Shown here piece by piece: positions 34,093-44,405 of a DNA stretch of 64,000 bases. The notes under the pieces were generated by a model, which had not been told where the DNA came from, made no database searches, and was given only the letters and a program-made list of their open reading frames with translations. Position numbers and translations under genes: made by a program. Each line of letters begins with the position of its first letter. The first letter of the stretch is position 1. The stretch comes from Gambelia wislizenii (taxonomy: Eukaryota > Chordata > Lepidosauria > Squamata > Crotaphytidae), in the NCBI GenBank assembly GCA_030847615.1, contig JAUMIR010000005.1, positions 109,211,116 through 109,275,115 on the forward strand, in the 5' to 3' direction.

Positions 34093-34165
34093 TGTATAAT
34101 TTATATCCTGCCTTTTCTCCCAATCTCAAGGAGGCTTACAACAATTTTTCAAAAAATATAGATAA
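34093..34165 (-). mobile_element. L2-type tail fragment
   Basis: TTTATATCCTGCCTTTTCTC followed by AAGGAGGCTTACAACAAT is the complement of the common L2 3' end. Confidence 0.55.
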
Positions 34166-34419
34166 ATGCAAAAGAGCATACAGAATGGATGCACAGAATG
34201 AGCAATAACCAGCAGAGCTATTTCATATGCATTGCTTCAGTTTGGTGGCTGTCTCCTTAACACAATGACAACACTTAATGTTTATATTACTATTATGCAT
34301 GGCAGCATCTACTTGCATTTCTAAGAACCTAGGATTTCACAGTCTTTATGTAATTTTAAGCTCAATATGACAATAATGTAGAAGATTTAAGCAGAAGCTT
34401 CATTTTCCCACTTATTTAT

Positions 34420-34560
34420 CATTATCATATATTTATATAGCACCATCACTGCACATGGTGCTTTACAACAAAAAGGACAAGAAAGAACAGTTCCCTGACC
34501 CAAGGCTTACATCTAAAGACATGACACACAAGATAAAGGGGATGGCAAGGGGATAGGGAA
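34420..34560 (-). mobile_element. L2/L3-type LINE tail fragment
   Basis: ATTTATATAGCACCATCACT, GGTGCTTTACAA and CAGTTCCCTGACCCAAGGCT are blocks of an old CR1/L3-like 3' end, antisense. Family assignment is tentative. Confidence 0.45.
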
Positions 34561-34564
34561 TTAA

Positions 34565-37235
34565 GTCCAGCAGATACTGCCTCTTCTTCTTCCTCTCTGT
34601 GGTTAGGACAGTGTCAGTTGGGATGGTGGGAGGGACTTTCATCCTACTTAAAATAATAGGACTTTAATATACATAATCTGGGTTAAATTATGGTCCATAT
34701 TTTAAAAAGGTGGAGAAAGGGCTGTCAAAATGGTCAGCTGATTGACAGGTTTCTAGACCAACATTTGATCCCAGAACAAGACAAATGTTGATCAATTGTA
34801 AAAGGGTATTATCCTTTAGTTATATAAGTTAAGTAAAATAATTATCAATAACATGAATTGTCATAAATTACACTTTAACATATACTACTGCATTATTGCT
34901 TTGAAGGAAGTGATCCTTGATTCTTGCAAAAAGACCCTCTTAAGAAAGTATGTACAGTTGTATCTAGCATATAATAAGAGATGTGAAAAAACTTACCTAA
35001 ACAGCAGTGGATTGTCTAAATTGGGGATACTATGATTACATGAGAATTTATTCAGAAAATTGAACAAGCTCTTTAAAAAATGGTATGCTGATTCCTGTGT
35101 GTTTCATATGTGGAACCCCCTCCCCTTTAAAAAAATATCTTTATTAATATTCAAATATATAATAAAAACAAACAAAAAACAATACACTGTTTTCTAATCA
35201 ACACTCGTAACATTCTGTTACTCATATTGTGTGGGATCAACGGGACCCACTCATGACCTTTGAGTTATGATATTATATTGGAGAATTTTAATTAGCTCAA
35301 AGGTATGGCTGTGAGAGGTCGGGTAACTTCAGGATCAGACTCCAAGCCAAAAATGGAATAAAAATATTTTTTATTGAAAAAATAATCATGGAAGCATTCA
35401 CGCATGCACTCATGCTCACAAGCAATCACACAAGGCTAATGAAGATTTAGGAGGAAGTATTTGGGTAGAGATGCCTGGAGGCTGGGAAGATGGCAGCGGC
35501 AGGATCGTGAGTGATCTGAAGAGCTTAGTGTTTTCTTATCTTCTAATGAGGTTTTATCTTATATTTTTGGTTCCAAAGTTTTTAATTTGCTAGTTGCTTA
35601 TCTGGTTCAGTTTTTTTTTTTTTGTTTAGTTTGTTTCATTTTGCAGTCCTTGTTGGAGGAGTCTTTTGTTTTTGCTGGTCTGCTTTACACGCCAGACGCT
35701 ATCTCCCTTTTGCCGATTTTTTGGTTATTTGGATAGAGGAAAAGTTTTGGGGAATGGGCTATAATCACCTTTCTGGAGAACATAGATTCGTAGAAGAGAA
35801 AGACTCAGGTGTGTTTCTGTGGGTGCAAGAGCGAACCATCAGAGTAAGGGCATCTGAAGAACTGTGCACACACTGGCACAACAAACTGGCAGAGTAGCAG
35901 TGTGGGGGAACTGTGCACATATGGCTATGATTTGAGGATAATACTGATACCCAATATTGTATCCTTAGGAGTGGTTTGAGAGTAAAATAATGGTAGGGTG
36001 AAGTTTCCCACAGTTAGACAAAGAATCTCCAGCTTTGTTGATTGCTGCTAATGGTCAGAACATTAACGTTGATGGGTTTTTGTCTTCCTCTGTATTGTGG
36101 ATGGCAGAAGGTGTGAAAGAAAGATATTTGCAGGGATGAGTGTGGACAATATGTGTTCAAGTCACTGTTTGTTTTGAGAGTATGACTCACTGCCTGATGC
36201 ATCCAGGGAGATTAGCACACACCCTAATGAATGTCTAAGGGGGCCTTGCTTAATCTCATCCTGGACATATTTGGTTTTGGGGAATTTCCAAGACTTCTTA
36301 GGTCTTTGGGTGACCTTTACTTAAACACATCTGTGGCTGGTGTGGTCTACTGTAGACCACATGAACTGTCTAATATTGCCAAATTATTAATTACTAGAGG
36401 TAGGGGGTATAAAACTAGGAAACAAATCATACATTCATACATCACATAAGCAAGCAAAGCATGAAAAGAAGAGAATAAAGAAGAAAAAACTTACATCAGT
36501 AGAAAAAGCTATATTCCAAATGGTGCCTAAAAACACAGATTAAGTATAAGAAGAATAGAAAAGAAATCAACACTACTACCAGAAAAAAAAGATCCACACC
36601 AATGTACCCGCCTCTCATCCCTATTTCTTTAAAATAGCTTTCTAGTTTCCCTGGTTGTATAATTTTAATTGCTTCTTTTTTTCTTTTTTCTTTCTTTCTT
36701 TTCTTTCTTTTCTTTCTTTCTTTTTTTCTTTTTTGCTTCTCTGTAATTCATTGTTTCCTTACCTATACTATATCTATATAGTAAAACCAGTTATCCTTCT
36801 ATAACTCAAAACCAAGAGTTACCAAGTCTCTTTTTTGATGCTTCACATAGTCTGTAAAAATATGTGTAAACGCTTTAAAGAACTCATCTGATCAAGCATA
36901 GATGCCTATATTTCTAGCATATCTATGGTATATTAAAAATTATAATCATTGTGTTTATTTCTTTCATGGTCTTGTAATGCTGTCTGCTCATTTTTGTTGT
37001 TGTTGTTGTCTATATTTTCCCCCAAAGAAATACAAAATGAAAAATTATCAGTGTCTCTCACTGCTGCCTTCTTAGGAGATTCCTGCACATCCACTTCTTT
37101 TTACAGAGATTATAAGATGGGGACAAATATAGTGTCCCCATCTTGCTATCTTCTATCTTGCCCCACTACTGTTCCTGTAACATTTTTTTAAAAAAATTCC
37201 AGACCTACCTTGATAGTGCTACAAAAACTGTGTCC
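34565..37235. other. Unassigned AT-rich DNA
   Basis: No gene recognised. Pyrimidine tract (TTTC)n at 36672-36735. The 91-codon frame at 35622-35897 has no domain. Confidence 0.45.
36672..36735. repeat. (TTTC)n polypyrimidine tract
   Basis: Irregular TTTC/TTTTC repeats. Confidence 0.9.
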
Positions 37236-37343
37236 TCTCACCTCTGGTAGCCCAGGAGTGAATGTAGCTCTCACACAGCTGCACTCACTTCTTGGAAAGG
37301 AAATCCCATCCGTTCTTGTGAGAGAACAATTGTGTGGGGAATT

Positions 37344-37374
<31 letters not shown>

Positions 37375-37745
37375 TAAAAGGTAAAAAGTGACAGTAAGCA
37401 CAAAAACACATTTTAAAAACACAACCAGGCAACTACCATCCACAAGTTGTGGTCTTTTCTGCCACTTCATCTCACTTATACCAATATAATTTGTGAATCT
37501 TATTCACTGTGTCGTGTGTTTATTCCTGGGACGGTGGGGAAGGGAGGGGCTGCCAGTGGGAGCTGTCTCACTCTGGCATGCAAAAACACATTTTAAAAAC
37601 TACAAGTAACCTGGGGAGGGTAAAAAAAAAGTGTGTCACTTACCTTGATGTCCAAATCTCAACTGGAAGTGTTTGGCAGGGACCTCCCAGTGATGCTGGC
37701 ATTACACCTTTTCGCTCACTTATCATTCCATTACAGAAACAGAAT
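37236..37745. repeat. Repeat related (inverted) to 31510-31850
   Basis: AACCTGGGGAGGGT, AAGTGTGTCACTTACC, GGCAGGGACCTCCCAGTG and CAGAAACAGAATG here are complements of blocks at 31645-31660, 31630-31645, 31570-31600 and 31512-31530. The segment CACAAAAACACATTTTAAAA occurs twice (37398 and 37579 regions). A (AAAAG)n tract (37343-37375) lies inside. Termini not found. Confidence 0.55.
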
Positions 37746-39117
37746 GACCGGTCAATTCACAGCTTAGCCCATGGGGGGGGGGAACCAATATTGTATCCAG
37801 AAGAATCCTTCACCTACACACATCCAGTAGAAGATGTAAGGGCAAGAGTTGCCTACAAGGGACACTTCGTTTACACACATCAGATAATTCCTTGTGATTG
37901 GTTCCTTGTGATTGGTTCCATGTGACTGGGAAATCTGCACAGAGTCCTTACTCAAAGAAGCTGATGTGTCTATACTGTAGCTATACAGTTCAACATGACT
38001 ACTTTAAGTTTGATCATTTTTTGGGAAGAGAGGTAGAAAGAAACTGCATCTGAAAATTTTCAGAGACTTTTTCTACCATACAGGGCCAAGGGATTTGATG
38101 GCTTTCTTACTTTACTGTAACAAGGTGTGTGTGTGCGTGCGTGTGCACACACACATGTGCAAACATACTCTTTAATTCATAACCTGTGTGCCATTCTCCT
38201 CAGCTTGTCAGTGTCCCTGGCTCCCTGTAAAGTCCAAACAGAGGACTTAAAGTAGCAGTCTTCTCCATTGGAACTTTTCACTGCCAATGGATTCTGTGTC
38301 CCTGAATTGGTTTGAATTTGGAAACAACAAATTGGTGTCCAGACAGAATCAGGAAGGGAGGTGGCTTACACATTCCACAGAGAAAGTGATTGACAGTGTT
38401 TTTATTACTTCAAAATGACTAGCCCCCCTCCCATGTTGTGCATAGGTTTGGGGGAAACCATGTGGATATGTGAAGAACATAGTAAATGTTACAGCTGGAG
38501 TTCCAAATCTGTTATAGACACTATAGATATGCTATAGGTCCAATTAAGAAAAAAGTTCTATTTTTACATCTCTGAAGATATATTCATTTTTGTAGGGCCT
38601 GATAATGGCTATTTGCCAGATTGTGGCTTAAGCTGACTAACAAATAATACAAAATTACCTTCATTTGGTTTAGTCATATTTATAGCTTAAAATCATATTT
38701 AAACATTACATTTTCACAGCAGCTTGATATGAGATGGCTAGAAAATTTGATCTGTCTGAATGTCTGTATAAATTGATCTACTCCAACAGGATGAGGACCA
38801 GCTTTCACACTTCTGATAGAATTCTCAGTACAAAATATGTATAAAGAGGCTTAAGGCACATCCAGGCTTATTGAAAAGTCCCAGATTTCATTTCTGTTCT
38901 TTCCTGTTTTATACTGGATTTTTAAAAAAATGATCTGGGGAGCTGGTGTAAAAAAAAATTGATTGTACCAGGAGCCAACAGAATATTCTGGAATAAACAA
39001 CATGTGCATGGATCTCCAAAATAAAATCAAAAATCAGAAAGAATGGGAGCAAACTCTGGGACTTTCTGGTTTTTCAAATCAATCTTGGTATATCTTTTGA
39101 GATAAAATACACTAGGA
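37746..39117. other. Unassigned DNA
   Basis: No gene. Mixed GT/GC/CA simple repeat at 38123-38158. Confidence 0.5.
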
Positions 39118-39151
39118 GATTAGATAGATGGATAGATAGATAGATAGATAT
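39118..39151. repeat. (GATA)n microsatellite
   Basis: About eight GATA units immediately before the fold-back element. Confidence 0.95.
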
Positions 39152-39484
39152 AGGACTTTTTCAGATATCAAAAATGCAATGGAAGCAGCCTTGCCACGTT
39201 GCGAGGCTGCTGCGCTGCAGGGCGTCCCTTTCGGATGACGCCCGTCCCTGCCGGTACTGTTGCAGTACCGCAGGGACATTTGAGTGTTATATTTAGCCAA
39301 TTTTTACTCACGAAAGTTGATCGTGAGTAAAAATCAGCTAAATATAACACTCAAATGTCCCTGCAGTACCGCAACAGTACCAGAAGGGACAGGCGTCATC
39401 CGAAAGGGACGCCCTGCAGCGCAGCTGCCTCGCAACGTGGCAAGGCTACTTCCGTTGCATTTTTGATGTCCAAAAAAGTCCATA
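39150..39484. mobile_element. Near-perfect 329-bp fold-back element
   Basis: Element 39153-39481 starts GGACTTTTTCAGATATCAAA and ends with the complement of GGACTTTTTTGGACATCAAA. The two arms of about 160 bp pair almost throughout, down to a 7-nt loop, AAGTTGA, at 39314-39320 flanked by TTTTTACTCACGA and TCGTGAGTAAAAA. ATA occurs at both flanks (39150-39152, 39482-39484), a possible 2-3-bp duplication. CpG-rich compared with surroundings. The matched open frames on each strand are a consequence of the palindrome. Confidence 0.85.
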
Positions 39485-39610
39485 GACAGACAATTTTCAA
39501 TTTCAATATAAATTATTTGGATATACTTTTATATGCAATTTTTGAGGCATTTAAAAAAAAATCTACAAATGTAACTGGTAACGGGAAAGTATATGATGTA
39601 AGAGTAAACA

Positions 39611-39755
39611 TGAGAACCAGTGTAGTGTAGTGGTTTGAAAGTTGGAATATGATTCTGGAGACCGGGGTTCGAATCCCCACTTGGCCATGAAAACCCTGTG
39701 ATAGGATTGCCTTAGGGTCTCCAGAAGTCGGAAATGACTTGAAGACACACAACAA
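39611..39755 (+). mobile_element. Sauria-type SINE, short copy
   Basis: Head GTGTAGTGTAGTGGTTTGAAAG (A-box region), B box GGTTCGAATCC (39665-39675), then GCCATGAAAACCCTG. It goes directly to the tail AGTCGGAAATGACTTGAAGAC followed by ACACAACAAAG. It lacks the middle body seen at 5.9-6.1 kb, yet the pol III boxes are well preserved. Confidence 0.85.
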
Positions 39756-41676
39756 AGAGTGACTTATGCAAAAGAGACAGATTAATTATTTTTTAAAAAA
39801 ATGACTAATTAAAGAAAATGACTGTTTTGCCCACCCCCAAGTCAGCATAAATATGATTTGGTCTTTATTTTATTTTATTCTTTCTTTCTTTCTTTCTTTC
39901 CTTCTTTCTTTCTTTCTTTCTTTCTTTCTTCTTTTTTTTCTGCTGTGGCTAAGCTTTATATTACTGCTATTGCAGATAAAATCACTTCAGTTAGAAGTTA
40001 AAGAATTTCCTCTGAGATATTCAAGTTGGTAATCTAGAAATGTTTCACTTTTACTCTGTACTCTCCCAACCATCCCAAGAGATACTGTTATTTTGGCAAT
40101 GACTGGGAACATAGGAAACCTGAAAATTCTGCTAACCTTATCAAAGTTAGTTTAGTTTTCCTCATAATTACTACTCATGTTTCACTGCAGCGGACCTTCA
40201 AGATTTGCTTCAATTTCTGTTGTAGGCTAAAGTAGGTTACAGCTTGGTGATATACAAGTCTGTCCCAAGAAACTTCACTGAGCCTACTAAAAAAGGCAGT
40301 AAGAACCATTCCTTTGGTGATCAAATTTCCTACTAATTTCTTGCCTTACTGAAATCACCAAGTTCACTCATATCTAGCATGCACAGAACAAGCATTATGG
40401 GGGTGAGTAGTGCAGTAGCACTTGCCACTGAAAGAAGACATGGGGAAAATCTAGGTGATCAGTGAATTGTTTCAGAGTTCATAGTTTTCTTTGTCCCCAT
40501 CAAACTGTTCCTTAACCTGTAACCCAGCAATTACAGCCTAAGAGGAAATGGTGACACCAACAAGCTATAATTGTCAAGTGTTATAAGAATAAATAGGAGG
40601 AGAAAGGAAAGGCTGTCCAACTACTTTTCTCCTTTTCTTTCCTTCTCCCTTTTGTCTGTATACAAAAACATAGCATCCTGCCCTCTGCAAACAAATAGCA
40701 GCACTGTTAAATGAAAATATAAGAAATCCTAATTCATATGTTATAGTTCTGTATAGCGTATATAGTTTATTGATGCATAAACAGATAAGCACACACAAAA
40801 TTTTAAAATAACAAATATTTCACAAAAAGATGCCTCCCTTATATGTGTGTGTGTGTGTGTGTGTCACACTCCGTTATCATATTTCCAGCAAAAACATAGT
40901 TGCTGAAATTTGTAATGTGGCCAAAGTTACAAAAGCATTACTGCCAAAGCATGTTCCTCCCTGTAATTTTGCAACTGTGGGATCAGCAGCATCAATCAAG
41001 ATAAAATGTAGTCATCTTAATTCAAATGCAAAAAGGACTGGTTTGATGGGGAAAAGTTTTTTTTACAAAATAATCATTTGGGAGAATGTAACATCTACAT
41101 TTTTTAATACCTTTTTGTTTCCATTTGAAGATTTGAATCACCACGTTGGCACAGTGGCAACTAATCTCATAAATTAATATGCAGCCAACACTATGCTTTG
41201 GATAACCTTTTCCATCACATGAATATGTTGATTAATTTACAAAACCTAGATCTTGAAGTAGCCTTCTAACCATCAAGTGCTTTCATTGCAGGCCAACCCA
41301 TAACAACTCTTTCCAGTGAGAATAGCTTTGACTTTCAGATTTTCATGTGGTCTTTTAGGTCTTATTCACACTTGTGCTGCACTTTGCTCAGCCCATCTGT
41401 TTCCAATTATTTTGATTGTTTCTGAGGGGGAGGGGTGTTTGTGCTTGTTTTTTTGTTTAGTTTTTATACTTTCTTCTTAGATTTAGTATGCTTATTACAC
41501 AAAAGCACCAGATTTCATGTAGAAAGCATATAGTCATATTCATGTAGCTATCTATATTCCAGTCATATAATTTTCCACAGCCATCGGGACCAAATGTCTA
41601 GTGTTGGTTCACACACTGATTTTTAGCCAGGTACCACTGCAACGTCTGGTGGCTTGCATGTGCAAATGGGTCGGCA
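39756..41676. other. Unassigned DNA upstream of the Ngaro-like element
   Basis: (CTTT)n at 39880-39941 and (GT)n at 40844-40864. No supported gene. The 115-codon frame at 40830-41177 begins within the GT array and shows no domain. Confidence 0.45.
39880..39941. repeat. (CTTT)n microsatellite
   Basis: About twelve CTTT units with one interruption. Confidence 0.95.
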
Positions 41677-42039
41677 CAATACAGCTTCGGGACCTACCTG
41701 GTCCCGACGGCCAGCAGTTGCGTCTGGGGGGGGTCCCCTTCCGACCCCCGGACCGCATGGCGGTGATGGGCGCCGCCATCTTCCCAGGCTCCCTCTCTCT
41801 GGCCGACGCAGGACGGCCTGAGAGAGGGATAGCGCGCCAGCCAATGGGGAAGAGGCTGCTCCTCCCCGATTGGCTGGCTGGGAAGTGGATTGTCCAATCA
41901 GAGACTCAGGACAGCCTGAGCCTCTGATTGGACGATCCGGGAGGAGACTGCCCACGCAGTCTTCACTCAGGTCCGGCAGCCGGGTATTTATTTCCGGCTT
42001 TCTGCCGGACCTGGCCAGTTGGCTCCCGAGAGCCGAAGC
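41677..42039 (+). repeat. Split direct repeat A1
   Basis: 363 bp, matching A2 at 47452-47813 with one single-base indel (G run near 41727) and a substitution (CGGTGATGG against CGGAGATGG). Contains stacked palindromes with CCAAT motifs: 41837-41878 (arms CCAGCCAAT/ATTGGCTGG), 41887-41938 (arms GGATTGTCCAATCAGAG / complement), and hairpin GTCCGGCAG...CTGCCGGAC (41971-42010). Probably the promoter end of the element. Confidence 0.92.
41837..42010 (+). promoter_or_regulatory. CCAAT-bearing palindromes and TATA-like site in A1
   Basis: Four CCAAT/ATTGG motifs sit in two palindromes, followed by GGGTATTTATTT (about 41983-41994) inside a hairpin. Paired CCAAT boxes upstream of a TATA-like motif suggest transcription starts in A1. 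This is inference from motifs only. Confidence 0.45.
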
Positions 42040-43024
42040 TGCAGGAGCTCCTGGAGAGCTCCGAGAAGCCCGGGACAGCGAGGCCGAGGCCGGGGCCGCA
42101 GCGGAGGACGAAGAGGCGGCGAAGGCTGCGGCGGAGAAGGCAGCGACGGTGCGGGCAGCGGCGGCGAAGGCGGCGGCGCGGGCAGCGGCAGCGGAGGCAG
42201 CGGCGGGAGCAGCCGGGTGGCGAAGGCTGTCCAAGCGGGGGCTCCGGTCGAGGTGGAATCACTCGGGTGGGGCAGGCAAGGCGGCTCGTAGCCCCCCCCC
42301 CAAAGAGCTGAAATCACTTAGGACACAGGGCAGGCGAGGCGGCTCGTAGCCCTCCAAGACACCAAGCTCAGGGCAGGCGAGGCGGCTCGTAGCCCTCCAA
42401 GATCGGGCGGCGCCCCCCCCCAGTCGGAACCCCGTTGGGGACGGCTCACCCGGCGGCCGGAAGGAGGGGCCAGCGGGCGCCAGCAGAGGGTGCCCCTCCC
42501 CTCCCCCGCATCCCGGAAGAGCTGGGCCCAGCAGGGGTGCCCCGCTGGGAGTGGGCCAGCAGGCCCAGGGCTGCAGAAGGGGGGTCCCCCGCTCAGGAGC
42601 CATCTCTGGGGGACCAACGGAGGGCCCCTAACAGTTCGGGGAGCGGTCGGCAGGGAAGCTCACCCGGTGACAGGCACAGGAGGGCACGAGACTCTGGGCC
42701 GGGCACCCAGCAAGGGCTGCCAGCCACCAGGAGGCCAACCTAGGCTAAGGGAGGGTTTGACCTTAGGCCACAAAGGGCTGCGGCGCGGGTTGGCCAGCCA
42801 GGCGGCTCGCAGCAGCAACAGGCCAACAGGCTACCCACCCCTACCCTTGGAAGGCAGATACACCAGGGGGCCCCCACTAACACCAGGTGGCCTACTTCCA
42901 GGCGGGTGCTGGTTGTAGGGGGCCCACCTGTAAGGGCGGACAAGGCCGTGAGAAGGGTTGGCAACCCCTAACCATCAGGGCGGACAAGCCAGTGGGTCGA
43001 CAGACGGGGGGCCACCAAAACGGC
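42040..43024 (+). other. 5' leader of the Ngaro-like element
   Basis: GC-rich, open in several frames on both strands through composition. Runs of GCGGCG-type trinucleotides at 42110-42215. The motif GGCAGGCGAGGCGGCTCGTAG-like occurs three times (about 42270, 42331 and 42375), a tandem of 42-59-bp units. No ATG-started frame here shows a domain. Confidence 0.55.
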
Positions 43025-44383
43025 ATGCCACCCAAGAAGAAGCCACAGCCCAACCGACCGGTCACCAGGGCCCAGGCTGGGAAAACACCGAGATCTTGGG
43101 CAGAGTTGGCACCCGGGGGGCGCAGGGCCAGAGCTGCCAGCAAATCCAATGGCCCCAGGGTGGCCAACTCCCCTGATGCGGTGCATAACCTCCTGGCTGG
43201 GACGGAGTCACCAAACCTGCAGGAGCTCACCCAGGCGGTCGCACTCTTGGCCGAGCAAATGGGAGAGCTAAGGTCTAGCAGGGAAACCAGAGGTGGTACC
43301 ACACAGGCTACCAGCAAGGACACCAGAGCACCACCACCCAGCAAGGCCATGGATACATCACAGTCAGCCAGGACCGCGGGAAGGCAGCGCAGACATCGCT
43401 CCCCCTCCGAGAGTGACATAAGTGTGGTATCCTCACCTGCTGCATCACCTGACCGGCGCAAAGAGGGGAAGAAGGATAAGAAGAGACGGCGCCCCAAGCA
43501 CAAGAGAAAGAGGGAATCGGACAGTGACGATTCATCCGGTGAGTCCTCGGAGGATGACATGGATAGGGGGGGTTACTGGGGGTCAGCAGCCCTGACTCCA
43601 GGGCTACCAAAGTGGGCTATCAAAGCGCGGAGCCGCGCTGGCTCTGCCTCCAACGATCCTACCGGGGCATGGCGGGAGGGGGGATCCCCTTCCAGGGCCC
43701 CTAGCCTGTTTCAGGATCATGAGGATCCGCCTGGGATCCATCTGGAGAGGAAGACAAGGGATAATATCCTGAAAGGATATTATGTCGATGTCTTCAGCCT
43801 CTTAAAGCCCGAGGGGGAAGTGGGTAGCACCCCTAAACAGGACAAGAGTGGGGACAAGAACAAACCTGACCCAGTAGAACGCACCTTTTCCAACTGGCTG
43901 GCCGGGTACACCGTCTTCATGGGAGTGGTGGGTATTGCATACCCAGACAGGGCATGGCACCTGGCAAACCACCTGGGAAATATGCTAAAAGCTAGGACAT
44001 TGGCGGGAGACTCGGCTGCCATCGAATACGATGCAGCCTTCCGTAAGCGGGCTTCTCGCAACCCTAGGGCCAGATGGGACCTCATAAACGACAAGCTGTG
44101 GCTGGTCATTGTGGGCTCTCATATTAAGGCAAAAACGGAGGCCACCAAGGCGCCTCGCAAGAAAGACCCCAGGCGCTTAGTTTGCTGGGAATTCAACGCC
44201 GGCAAATGCGCCCGCTCTCGTTGCAAGTTCGAACATCTCTGCGAGAACTGCTACGGGAACCACCCCAGGAGCACCTGCTCCCGGCCTGGGCCATCCCACC
44301 CCTTTCGCTCAGGACGCCCTGCCACCACCAGCGGCAAGAAGGAGGCAGGGTCTGGGAGCAGCGCTGGAGGCAGTAAGAGTTAG
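43025..44383 (+). CDS. Gag-like protein of the Ngaro-like element
   Basis: 452 codons from the first in-frame ATG (43025, MPPKKKPQPNRPVTRAQAGK). The frame is open further upstream to about 42887 but without ATG. A charged, low-complexity N-terminal half includes a Lys/Arg stretch (GKKDKKRRRPKHKRKR) followed by Asp/Ser-rich sequence, which could bind nucleic acid or direct nuclear entry. Near the C-terminus are a CX7CX4CX3H finger (from residue about 387, CWEFNAGKC...CKFEH) and a CX2CX3HX4C knuckle (about 406-418, CENCYGNHPRSTC). Together these are the usual mark of DIRS/Ngaro ORF1 proteins. It would package the RNA. The stop at 44381 lies 22 bases before the next ATG, so the next frame needs reinitiation or a second mRNA. 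Confidence 0.85.
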   Translation: MPPKKKPQPNRPVTRAQAGKTPRSWAELAPGGRRARAASKSNGPRVANSPDAVHNLLAGTESPNLQELTQAVALLAEQMGELRSSRETRGGTTQATSKDTRAPPPSKAMDTSQSARTAGRQRRHRSPSESDISVVSSPAASPDRRKEGKKDKKRRRPKHKRKRESDSDDSSGESSEDDMDRGGYWGSAALTPGLPKWAIKARSRAGSASNDPTGAWREGGSPSRAPSLFQDHEDPPGIHLERKTRDNILKGYYVDVFSLLKPEGEVGSTPKQDKSGDKNKPDPVERTFSNWLAGYTVFMGVVGIAYPDRAWHLANHLGNMLKARTLAGDSAAIEYDAAFRKRASRNPRARWDLINDKLWLVIVGSHIKAKTEATKAPRKKDPRRLVCWEFNAGKCARSRCKFEHLCENCYGNHPRSTCSRPGPSHPFRSGRPATTSGKKEAGSGSSAGGSKS

Positions 44384-44405
44384 GGACCCCCCGGCCACCC
44401 CCCGC

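Noticed and set aside
35320..36480. Possible LTR with AATAAA near 35360
   Set aside because: Found no paired ends, target duplication or coding remains.
42040..42900. Several long overlapping frames on both strands, Ala/Arg/Gly-rich
   Set aside because: High G+C and GCG-type repeats keep all frames open. They overlap one another, lack domains, and precede the real gag start.
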